DNA from: Vicia villosa
Lineage: Eukaryota; Streptophyta; Magnoliopsida; Fabales; Fabaceae
Direction of reading: 5' to 3'
Length of the DNA stretch: 64,000 nt
NCBI RefSeq assembly: GCF_029867415.1
Contig: NC_081183.1
Coordinates: forward strand, 32,410,980 to 32,474,979
The notes below the pieces were generated by a model. The model was not told the origin of the DNA. It saw only the letters and a program-made list of their open reading frames with translations, and ran no database searches. Numbering within the stretch: position 1 is the stretch's first letter; every line of letters starts with the position of its first letter. The position numbers and the translations under genes were made by a program. Of this stretch, positions 32,593-42,246 are shown piece by piece.

Positions 32593-33700
32593 ATGGTGAA
32601 CAAAAACACAACAACTCTGACGAACGAGAAATCTGAAGGCGAGGAAAACGTTATAGTAGATATGTGTTCTGCTATGGAGGACCTTTGTCACTAGAACCAA
32701 ACCTTGGAGAATAATGCTCTTTACATCCAACACGCCACCAAGTAATTGATATGGTGGATGAACTAAAGTTACTGGACCCTTAACTCCTATCGGACAAAAA
32801 ATGGGAGGCATCCGTCTCAGAGAACTCTAAGTCGCCATCGTTGGCTAAGTTCGATTGACACAATGACCCATATGAGCACGTGGCCTCCATTAGCACACAG
32901 ATGACCATCATTAGTACACATGACTCTCTAAAGTGAAAGCTTTTTCCAGACATCTTTAGAGACACAATCTTTAGATGGTATATGGGTCTCCATAGGTTCT
33001 TCGTCACCTGCTATCACCTGCAATCTTTACCTGGTAAAAAAGTTGGTCCACCAATTTGCCGTAAGCAGACGCCAGAAGCTGATCGCCATTAATTTGTTCA
33101 ACTTACGGCAGGGCCCATCAAAGTCATTGAGGAAATATTTCCCGCGCTTCAGTAAAGAAATAATCAAGGTAGTTCATCCAAACTTGGAATTTTTTGTAGG
33201 GGCAATTCATAACGGGATCAAAGTAGGACACTTCAACGAATCCCTTGCCCAAAGACCAATAACGTCTTTAGCAGAAGTAGTGACGTGAGCAGAATGATAC
33301 ATCATGGGCGAGGGTAGTAATGCATCGAAGAAGGCCTGTGACGCAAAACATCATGCTCCCAACACAGAAAACTCAAGAAGGAGCTATTAGACGTCGCTCA
33401 TGAGATACAGAGCGATGTTCAAGCGAAGTGTAAAATTCACTGATATGTTCACTCCCCTGAATTCCCATCAAGAAAAGATATGGAAAGAGGTCTTACATAT
33501 GCATAATATACCTCAGTAATAGCTCCCAAGATGAACATTATGGGGCTTAATCCCTACAACTTTGGCAAGTTCCATAACGTTATGGGACATCAAATGGAAG
33601 GCTTTTACCAACTCAAAAAGGAGATAGAGTGACTCATCCAAAAAGCTCATATGAAGAAATATAATAAGGGAGGCTCCGTTAGAGGACTAGGTGAATCCAA
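32593..33700 (+). pseudogene. Ty3/gypsy gag, decayed
   Basis: Recognisable in pieces: ATG at 32593 (MVNKNTTTL); PYEHVASISTQMTII then IFRWYMGLH around 32870-32990; an open 81-codon stretch at 33043-33288 (VHQFAVSRRQK, SKSLRKYFPRFSKEIIKVVH, VGHFNESLAQRP), which is the retrotransposon gag domain of Tat-type elements; then FTPLNSHQEKIWKEV and a KFHNVMGHQMEGFYQLKKEI segment like the knuckle region. Several stops and frameshifts separate the pieces. GTGGCATTAGAGGTCGTGG at about 32230 may be a mutated primer site upstream. No pol is seen; DNA after 33720 is different. Confidence 0.8.
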
Positions 33701-33729
33701 TTCTCAAGGTCGAGACTCCTCGAGAATAT

Positions 33730-34860
33730 GGACACAAAGAGGTCTAGAAGGGGTTGAATAGACATGTCCTCTAAAAGATAATTTCAAAAATATTTTAGGT
33801 CATATTGCAAACCTAAGCTTACACATTAAATATCTTTAAGCACGGTCTAACCTAAATAACATACAAATAATGCAATAATGTACTAATACAATAGCAATAT
33901 TAATGAATGCTAGAAAATTAAAGGAGGTAAGGGAACAAGGAAAAGATACACAGAGATATATAGTGATTTGACATTTGTCATCGCTTTGCCTACTCCACTC
34001 TTCAATGGTTTTAAAGAACCATAGATAAATAATCACAATCTTTCACTATTTTGATAAGTTTGATACAAGCATTTTGATTACTGCGAACTATCACACGACA
34101 ATTCTCTCTATTGATGCAGACACTCAAACTGCTAACAAAAATAAGATCCCTAAAGATCTTGATCTAATAACCTTGTATCCACAATAACCTACTCTAAATA
34201 TTCGTGTGTGGCAATCCACCTGATCCCACTGATTTCTTGTCTGAGCGATTACCATTAGTTAAGCGTTAATTGGAGAACTCTCAACTTTGTCTCTGATCAG
34301 CCTTTTCAAGTCTCACCAAAGTTAGACATCTTCCAACTCCGTCTTACAAACAATCTGTACTAGGCTTCACCAAAGGCTTTCATGGAGTATGTTGAAACTC
34401 TCTTATTGATAGATACCAATAAAGACCAAACTGCATTTAAGAAATGATACCTGCACCTATTACAAATGAAAAACTTCATACAAAAACATTAGATATCCTA
34501 ATGTACCACTAGTCTCCTCAACACCCAGTCTTTAGAGATGAAGGTCCATAACAATGGAAAATGACTAAACATGAAGATGGTGAACAGTGACAAAAAAATC
34601 TCAAAAATACTCTAATTCACAAGGTGTTAGTCAAGGAATTGGATATAGGTGAAAGAAGAACACACCAGGTTCTCTCTAATTTTTAGACGAATGGGTCTTA
34701 ATTCTAGATTGATATTATGGGTTTGATCAATCATAAAACACTACAAAATTAATCAACTCACTTTCTCTAATTTTTTGTCAAAAAAAAAAAACTCACTTTC
34801 TCTAATTTATCAAACAACAACAAATTACAGAAGAACAAAGTGCAACAAAAAATATTCTCT
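33730..34860. other. Unassigned repeat, possibly copia LTR sequence
   Basis: Begins with AAGAGGTCTAGAAGGGGTTG, a string often found in the R-U5 part of dicot copia LTRs, here joined to the gypsy gag remnant. The rest is non-coding with no clear ends, so the assignment is a guess. Confidence 0.3.
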
Positions 34861-34862
34861 TA

Positions 34863-35440
34863 TGATCATTGATTGTTTTTTATTTTTAGGAACTAATGCA
34901 TATCTACATCTATCTCGTTTGGGCGATCCACAAGAACCTTTGCCATGAAACTAAGTTATCAGTTTTCTGTCACATACAAAAATTATGGTATACAACATTA
35001 AAGAAACATTGTTGAAACATATAAAAAAGAAGTAAATGTGCTATCATTTTTTTATATTATAATAACTTGATAAATTTGTTGTAAATATTTCATACATAAG
35101 GTTGTTTGTTATGGTAATTATTATTTCTTGGCCTTTCAATGAAAGGTTTGTGAATTTGTCCCTTTGTTATTGTTTTGAATGAATAAGGAAATTGATTTGT
35201 TTGGAGCGCCATTTTTATGTGGTCCTAGAAATATCTAATCCAAGCCAATGCTCACTATTGAAGTGAGATAATGAGAGGACTTAAATTTCATGCTCCATCT
35301 GTTTTTTTTAATTATATTTCATTTTGTCATTTTTCTTCCAATTATTAAAATATGTAATTAGGTTTATATAAAAAATTACTTATAAAATTATTTTTGTAAA
35401 ATTATTTATTATTAATGAAATTAGAAAGATATTTTTAAAT
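34863..35440 (+). repeat. Duplicate of the PDK 3' end (first part)
   Basis: Matches about 29511-30100: end of intron 5, exon 6, 3' UTR and AT-rich downstream DNA, at roughly 85-90 percent by eye. It is cut at 35441-35445 by a copia insertion and resumes at 41747. Exons 1-5 are absent nearby. Confidence 0.9.
34890..34948 (+). pseudogene. PDK exon 6 copy, orphan
   Basis: 59 bp including the AG acceptor, equivalent to 29537-29595. It encodes the C-terminal tail with changes (SRLGDPQEPLP in place of SRLGDSQEPLP) and keeps the TGA stop. With no upstream exons it cannot encode a kinase, though it could in principle be spliced from a long PDK transcript. Confidence 0.9.
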
Positions 35441-35445
35441 AATAA

Positions 35446-35864
35446 TGTGAGATATTGGATCGAACTCTAGTATGGTCGAAGGGTAGCTTCTTGGTTCGAC
35501 AGGATTAAGCATGAAGTCGAAGGTTGTTCACATGCTTGTGTCGAAGATGCTAGGGTTGTTAGCATGTTAAATTAGGTCTAGTGTTTAAACCCTAATTTGT
35601 TAAGTTAGCTTGTGTAATGGGCCTTGTGGACAAAGCCCATTAGTTAGTATGTTAGGTTTTATTATAAATAGCATACTAGTCTCTCATCATTGCTAAGCTG
35701 CAAATCCTAATTTAGGGTGAGAGAGGTTATTTGTTATTCTTGTAAACTTGTAATCTTGTTTTAAGAGAAAGTAAAAGAATAGTTGTTATAACCAATTCCT
35801 TGTGTTCTTCTTATCTTCTCTAATTCCCTATTATATTTTGTTCTTGACATCATTTTTCACAACA
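35446..35864 (+). repeat. 5' LTR (419 bp) of RT-deleted copia
   Basis: TGTGAGATATTGG to TTTTTCACAACA. It contains TATAAATA at 35663-35670. It is followed by a primer-site region ATTGGTGCGGTGAGCG, which is not the tRNA-Met type; the tRNA is not identified. Confidence 0.92.
35663..35670 (+). promoter_or_regulatory. TATA box in copia 5' LTR
   Basis: TATAAATA about 218 bp into the LTR; the equivalent box in the 3' LTR is at 41545-41552. Confidence 0.6.
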
Positions 35865-35889
35865 AATTGGTGCGGTGAGCGTGGAGAAG

Positions 35890-36566
35890 ATGCCTTCAAC
35901 AAAGTATGAGATTGAAAAGTTCACCGGAGTGAATGATTTCGGTCTGTGGCGCTTGAAGATGAAAGCCCTACTGGTTCAGCAGGGTTGCTTGGAAGCGTTA
36001 AAGGGAGAGGCAGCCATGAATGCAAAATTGACGACAGCGGAGAAGAAGAATATGATCGAGAAAGCACACAACACAATTTTGTTGAGCCTTGGTGATAAGG
36101 TTCTCAGACAGGTATCAAAGGAGACGACGACATCAGGGTTATGGGTGAAACTTGAAAACTTGTATATGACCAAATCGCTGGTAAATCGACTCTACTTGAA
36201 GCAAGCTTTGTATTCATTCAAGATGATTGAAGACAAAGTGTTAGCTGAGCAGTTGGATTTGTTCAACAAGCTGATTCTTGATCTTGAAAATATTTATGTG
36301 AAGATCGATGATGAAGATCAAGCGTTGTTACTATTGTGTTCTTTGCCTCGATCACATGCTCACTTCAAAGAAACTCTCTTGTATGGAAGGGAGTCCCTGA
36401 CATTTGAAGAAGTTCAATCAGCCTTGTATTCTAAAGACTTGAACGAACGAAAGGAGCAAAAACCTTCGACTGTTGGTGAAGGTTTGGCCATTAAAGGAAA
36501 ATTCTTGCAAAAGGATGGTAAGTTCGACAAGAAGAAAGGAAAAAGTCAGCAGAAGTCTTATAGTGG
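35890..36566 (+). pseudogene. Copia gag, N-terminal part, split by a solo LTR
   Basis: I place the start at the ATG at 35890, which opens MPSTKYEIEKF; the frame is open further upstream but without ATG. It continues TGVNDFGLWRLKMKALLVQQ and ENLYMTKSLVNRLYLKQAL, the copia gag capsid domain, then a Lys-rich tail (GKFDKKKGKSQQK). The frame is open up to the insertion at 36572. The C-terminal part with the zinc knuckle resumes at 39783. Without the solo LTR the two parts would be contiguous, as the CGAAG duplication shows. Confidence 0.9.
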
Positions 36567-36571
36567 CGAAG

Positions 36572-39380
36572 TGTAACACCCCTTTTATACCCCAAAATAA
36601 ATAAGCATATAATCAGAGAATAAGCATGCATATAATTCAAAAGGGCGTCACATCAACGTTTTCAAAAACTAAAAGCTTTTAAAAACCAACAACATTTATA
36701 TACAATATACGATACACCTGGTCATTTCAAATAACATCTAAACATTTAATTACAATTCACACAGAATATGCATTCACAGCGGAAAATAATAAAATACTCA
36801 TGTATTTCATAAAATGATTCATGTCCCATACCATGATCATATCTCAATAATCATCTCAACATAAAATAAATCATAATCACAATATTTGGCTTGAAAGCCT
36901 CTCAAACAACAAGTAGCCAAATAACAAGTTCTCAAGTCATAAACATAGTACATAACCAAATAGAAACATGAATTCAACACGACTAGTCTACCCAGTGTTA
37001 CATGACCAGAGCATCTACTCACTACCTAATCTCCAACAACACGGAAGAAAACTCCGGCTAGATCGCGCACGAGCTACTAAACTCCAGAACCCGCATGTCG
37101 CCAAACGAGGGCAACATTAAAACAAAAGGGTGAGAATACGAATCATTATGAAGGAAGTATAATAAGATACAATGGTTAAAATCAACAATTATAGGAATTT
37201 ATTACACCATGCCTAATCATGTAAAATAATACTAATCAATATATTCACATATATTAAGCATTCGACAAGTACAAAGAGTATACTATTCCAATTTGAATAC
37301 TATATTTCCAATTATACACATAATCATAATTATCACATATTCACTCATTTAACTAAGTATGTATCCAAACATCACCATTTCAATTATCAAACTCATACAC
37401 ATATCACAACTACATCAATTTCACATTTTCAATTATCGCATAACTCTAATGTGACTCAATGCAAGATATGTGACGCTATGCATGTGGTACCGCAATGTGA
37501 ACCCAACGTTTCACCGCTTTTCGATTCAATATCTAAAATCCAAGCCACGCTTCCCATCCGGACAAGATCAAAGCCACCACGTATGTTTCCAATTAAGGAT
37601 CAACGTATTCTACGTCTATTTCCATTCAAGGATCACCGTCTATTACCATGTGAACCCACAGTTTCACCGCTTCCACAATGAAGCCGACTATGCCATGAAT
37701 GAATGTACAATCACCAACCAACTATGCAATTAAGATTATCTCGTCAATCTTAACTTATCGCATACCAACAATAATTCAATTCTATGAATTATATATCAAA
37801 TTGTACACCTCACTCATAACACATTGATATCAACCCACATAATAGAAACAATATTCAATTATGATTCACAAAATACAATTAACACTAGTAAATCATACTA
37901 TCTCATGTTAATTCATATTGCCAACAAAATATAAAAATATACTTCCAAACCAAGTATCAATTCATTAGTATTTAGCCAAGAATACAATTACGGTCAACTT
38001 TCCGAAACACCGTAAGTTACCGACAAACAAATAATCAATTCAATATCTATTATATTTCAATCAATTATACTTATTGAAATTGATTTATCTATTAAGTAAA
38101 TAAACTAATTAATAATTACACTACATTAGTTTCAAGTTACTAATTCATTTTCTATTCCAAAAATCAATATTTAATATAAAAGATATTCAAATCCACACTA
38201 TTTCAGTCGGCTCGTAAATATCACATTTTCGACAAAATAACACCGCCATGTTAATCTACTAATTAAACTTAACTACCACGTAAATTTTCATCAAATTCCG
38301 GACAACTAATTAAACCGTTTAATTCTGCTATTCGGTCAAGTGGAAATGTTTGCATTATGTTTTGTTTTCTAACTGTTACTGATACACAATTTATTTTTCT
38401 ACTATGTAATTATATTTCATTTCTAAAGTATGTTTCTATTTTCATTAAATTGTGTCATTCTATACAGGTTTTTTTAGTAAAGCAGAACCGACCTATGTGA
38501 AACAGTAACAAGGCATGTGCAACTCACTTCTACTTTATTTCCTGATAATTCCAAAAACATAGCACACAAACCATTGGGCAATGTACTAAAGTAACACGCT
38601 ACAGTATATGAACATAAAACACAACTATAGTAAAGGAATAGAGAGATATATAGTTAGCGCTACACTTTATGAAATATATATGTCAATGAGTGATTTTGAA
38701 ACATCCCCTAATTTCACCAATGTATCAATTTCTAATATCCAAACATTTTTCTAACATCAATTTTTTTATAGATTTCAATTAACAACAAACCTAATCATAT
38801 TAATCTACCTATTGACCCAATTATATTAACCCATAATAATAAGGATTCTCCCCCTTACCTCTTCAATGTCTCCTCCAAACCCTAGCTCCCCTTTGTTCTT
38901 CCCCTTTCTCTTTTCCTTCTTTTCTTCTTTTCTCCTCTGCCTCTCTCGTGACAGAAAAATGAATGGAGTTGATATCTCACTCTCTAACCCTTACCTACTA
39001 TACACTTTGGGCCTAATTATAACACACCATATTTACTCTTAACATCTCTAAATAAGGCCAATAAAATATATACTATTTAGTATTTCTATTTTAGTTACTA
39101 AATCAAATAACACCAATAATTAAATAGACACAAATATACACACCAAGTTAATTAATATATATCAATTAACACACCAATTCTTAATAAGAAATATTTTATT
39201 TTGGAGAAGGATAGAATATGACAATTTTATTATGTCAGCCAAACTTTTGTCTGTGAAAAGCTGCGTTATTCTCACTTAATGGAAGGCAATATAAACCATA
39301 TAAAAATATATTACATAGTGATAGCTAGTTGATCCAGTATATACCTTTTTTAAAAGAAAACCATTTGGTGTCTAGCTTTG

Positions 39381-39449
<69 letters not shown>

Positions 39450-39782
39450 TGCCTTAATAGACCATTGGATAATTTATTAGGCAATTGATTTCTTTACAAT
39501 ACACCAAGTTAATTAATATAAATAATAAAATAAATACGGCTAAAATCCTCTAATAACTAAATGTCTCATATTTCCGATCAAATCTTAATTACTCGGAAAA
39601 TTCCCAAAACGCTAAATATTAATTTCATTAATATTCCTAATACTAAAAATATTAAAATTTTCGATTAAATATCAATCCGCTATCCCGAACTAATACTGAC
39701 TAAATCGTCCCAAAAAGCGAAAATTTCAATAAACATCACAAATGACTAAATTAAGAAAATAATTATTTTTCCGGGCATTACA
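36572..39782 (-). mobile_element. Solo LTR of a Ty3/gypsy (Tekay/Del-like) element, 3211 bp
   Basis: TG...CA ends (TGTAACACCCC on the left, CATTACA on the right) and a perfect 5-bp duplication CGAAG (36567-36571, 39783-39787). No second LTR, primer site or coding sequence lies inside, so it is one LTR left after recombination between two. The orientation is inferred: the minus strand starts TGTAATGCCCGGAAAAATAA, like the 5' end of chromovirus LTRs. It contains a (TA)31 run, a repeated GTGAACCCA.CGTTTCACCGCTT motif (37498, 37649), and a 20-bp direct repeat about 360 bp apart (39140, 39501). Confidence 0.85.
39383..39444. repeat. (TA)n microsatellite, about 31 units
   Basis: Pure TA dinucleotide run of 62 bp inside the solo LTR. 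Confidence 0.95.
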
Positions 39783-39787
39783 CGAAG

Positions 39788-41052
39788 CATCTGGTATTCG
39801 ATGCTATCATTGTAAGAAGGAGGGTCACACAAGAAAGGTGTGTGCTGAACGCCTGAAAGATCATGGAGGTAAGAATAATGGTAATGCAGCCATTATTCAA
39901 GATGATTTCGAATCATCTGATGTCCTTGTGGTTTCAAGCAGTGACTCTAGGAAGGAGTGGATTATGGATCCAGGTTGCACTTGGCACATGACTCCAAACA
40001 AAGACTTGTTCGAGAAATTATGTGATCAAGATGGTGGATAAGTACTGCTGGGAAACAATAAAGCTTGCAAAATTGCAGGTGTTGGATCTGTGAGATTCAA
40101 GCTCCATGATGAGTCAATAAGGTTGTTGACTGAAGTGAGTATGTTCCTGATTTGAAGAGAAATCTACTTTCTCTTGGTGAATTCGACAAGAAAGGATATG
40201 TTTTCCAAGGAGAGAAAAATGTCCTAAGAGTCATGAAGGGGTCGAAGGAAGTCTTGAGAGGCGTGAAGAAACAAGGCTTGTATACCCTTGAGGCTGAAGT
40301 TGTAAGTGGTTCGACAAATGTTGCATCCACGAAACCTTTGTCGAAGACAGAAATCTGGCACATGAGATTGGACCATGTCAGTGAAAGGGGCCTGGTCGAA
40401 TTAGGGAAACAAAATCTGCTTGGTGGAGACAAAGTCGAGAAGCTGAAATTTTGTGAACCCTGTGTACTTGGACAATCTTGCAGAGTGAAGTTCAACAAAG
40501 GCAAACAAAGAACACATGGATCCCTTGATTACATCCATGCTGATCTTTGGGGGCCTGCAAGGTGTCCATCACATTCAGGAGCAAGGTATTTTCTATCCAT
40601 AGTTGATGATTATTCCAGGAAGTTATGGGTATTCATCCAAAAGACTAAGGATGAAACTTTTGAGAATTTCAAAAGTTGGAAGACTCTGGTAGAAAATCAG
40701 ACTGGCAGGAAGGTCAAGAGGTTGAGAACCGATAATGGCCTTGAATTTTGCAATGAGGCATTCGATAGTTTTTGTGCGGCCTCTGGTATTGCAAGGCATA
40801 GAACTACTGTAGGTACTCCACAGCAAAATGGTTTGGCTGAAAGGTTTAATCGAACTATTTTGGAGAGAGTCAAATGCATGTTGACTAGTGCGGGGTTAAA
40901 GAAGGTGTTCTGGGCTGAGGCTGTTTCGACAGCAACATATATGATAAACAGATGTCCTTCGACAGCGTTAGATATGAAGACACCTGAAAAAGTTTGGTCG
41001 GGACATCCACCAAATTTCGACAAACTAAGAGTATTTGGCTATGTAGCCTATG
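39788..41052 (+). pseudogene. Copia gag C-terminus, protease and integrase, truncated
   Basis: Starts right after the solo LTR with the zinc knuckle CYHCKKEGHTRKVC. Protease motif is WIMDPGCTWHMTP, with Pro where Ser is expected (DSG to DPG), which should inactivate it. A stop at 40039-40041 and a frameshift near 40140 follow. From 40152 a long open frame carries the integrase: WHMRLDHVSERG and CEPCVLGQSC zinc finger, YIHADLWGP, RTDNGLEFCNEAF, PQQNGLAERFNRT. It reads to KLRVFGYVAYA and then departs from copia sequence at about 41053. RT and RNase H are missing, so the element cannot make its own reverse transcriptase. Confidence 0.9.
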
Positions 41053-41245
41053 CTCAATTGATAGCAGGAATTGCTATGAATACGTACTTAACCCCTAGGT
41101 ACGTGGTTCGATTTCTGCGGGAGGCAAAAACAATATTTCTTGGGCAGCCGGTAAGCGAACCTAGGGGGAGTATTGATTAAGCTGGTGACATGCTCGGTTG
41201 GCCGACACGATTGATGCGTGTAGCGGATATCGGGGTGTTACAGAT
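41053..41245 (+). other. Foreign filler replacing RT/RNase H
   Basis: About 190 bp with no copia similarity, between integrase and the short region before the purine tract. The tail GGATATCGGGGTGTTACAG resembles the end of a gypsy LTR (GGTGTTACA). It could be filler captured during deletion or template switching. Origin unknown. Confidence 0.5.
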
Positions 41246-41296
41246 AAAGCTGCATGAAGATAGCTAGTTTGTTCCCTTGATGTTGTAGAGCTAGAT

Positions 41297-41310
41297 CCAA
41301 GGTGGAGATT
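41297..41310 (+). other. Polypurine tract of RT-deleted copia
   Basis: CCAAGGTGGAGATT directly before the 3' LTR start TGTGAGATA; it survived the loss of RT. Confidence 0.8.
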
Positions 41311-41746
41311 TGTGAGATATTGGATCGAACTCTAGTATGGTCGAAGGGTAGTCTCTTGGTTCGACAGGATTAAGCATGAAGTCGAAGGTTGTTCACATGC
41401 TTGTGTCGAAGATGCTAGGGTTGTTAGCATGTTAAATTAGGTCTAGTGTTTAAACCCTAATTTGTTAAGTTAGCTTTTTTATTAAGTTGGCTTGTGTAAT
41501 GGGCCTTGTGGAAAAAGCCCATTAGTTAGTATGTTAGGTTTTATTATAAATAGCATACTAGTCTCTCATCATTGCTAAGTTGCAAATCCTAATTTAGGGT
41601 GAGAGAGGTTATTTGTTATTCTTGTAAACTTGTAATCTTGTTTTAAGAGAAAGTAAAAGAATAGCCGTTATAACCAATTCCTTGTGTTCTTCTTATCTTC
41701 CCTAATTCCCTATTATATTTTGTTCTTAACGTCGTTTTTCACAACA
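41311..41746 (+). repeat. 3' LTR (436 bp) of RT-deleted copia
   Basis: Matches 35446-35864, with an 18-bp insertion in the TTAAGTTAGCTT region and about 10 substitutions. It is followed by the target duplicate AATAA. Confidence 0.92.
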
Positions 41747-42060
41747 AATAAAATAATAAATACTTTATGTACTGAAAAAATAGAATTATTGACTCTTTAA
41801 TATTATAAAATGACTATAACTTAGTATATTTTTTTCTTTTAAAATGATATAGAATAAAACATAAAAAAGTATTTAAATAAACAAGAATCATTAAAATTAG
41901 GCAAAAAGATATACAAGTTAAAATATTAGAGAGGAGTTCAAACCATTTGATGCTAAAACTCACTTCTGAAGTAGATTAGACTGTCAAATAGACCGGGTAC
42001 TAGTAAAGAAAAAGAAATAAATGATATAGTTGAAAAAATGAATATTACTTCTTTCATTTT
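41747..42060 (+). repeat. Duplicate of PDK downstream DNA (second part)
   Basis: Resumes the duplication after the copia insertion: ATTATTGACTCTTTAATATTA at about 41784 equals the string at about 30132. Similarity fades towards 42060 with small insertions. Then AT-rich unassigned DNA to 42241. Confidence 0.75.
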
Positions 42061-42246
42061 TATTAGATATTGCTAAATTGCTAAATTATATGTTATTTTA
42101 TGATATTAATAGATTATTAATTTTATTTTTTTTACTATTATATCTTCTTCTTTTTTTATTTCTAATTTTTTTAATTTATTTTTCTCATAAACAATAATTT
42201 TGTAAAATAGCAATTCTTTATTTTTAGGAAAATGCTAATTGTTAAG

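Larger units (their letters stand above)
35446..41746 (+). mobile_element. Ty1/copia element, RT-deleted, carrying a nested solo LTR
   Basis: LTRs 35446-35864 and 41311-41746, target duplication AATAA (35441-35445, 41747-41751), purine tract AGGTGGAGATT before the 3' LTR. The interior holds gag, protease and integrase, then stops abruptly at about 41052: RT and RNase H are missing, replaced by about 190 bp of other DNA. A 3.2 kb solo LTR sits in gag (36572-39782). The LTRs differ by about 10 substitutions in 418 bp plus an 18-bp insertion in the 3' LTR, so the element is clearly older than the SIRE-type copy. I do not assign a lineage. Confidence 0.92.

Noticed and set aside
36572..39782. A complete element with its own two LTRs
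   Set aside because: No internal pair of direct repeats of LTR size, no primer site and no purine tract inside; one LTR-like unit flanked by CGAAG fits a solo LTR better.
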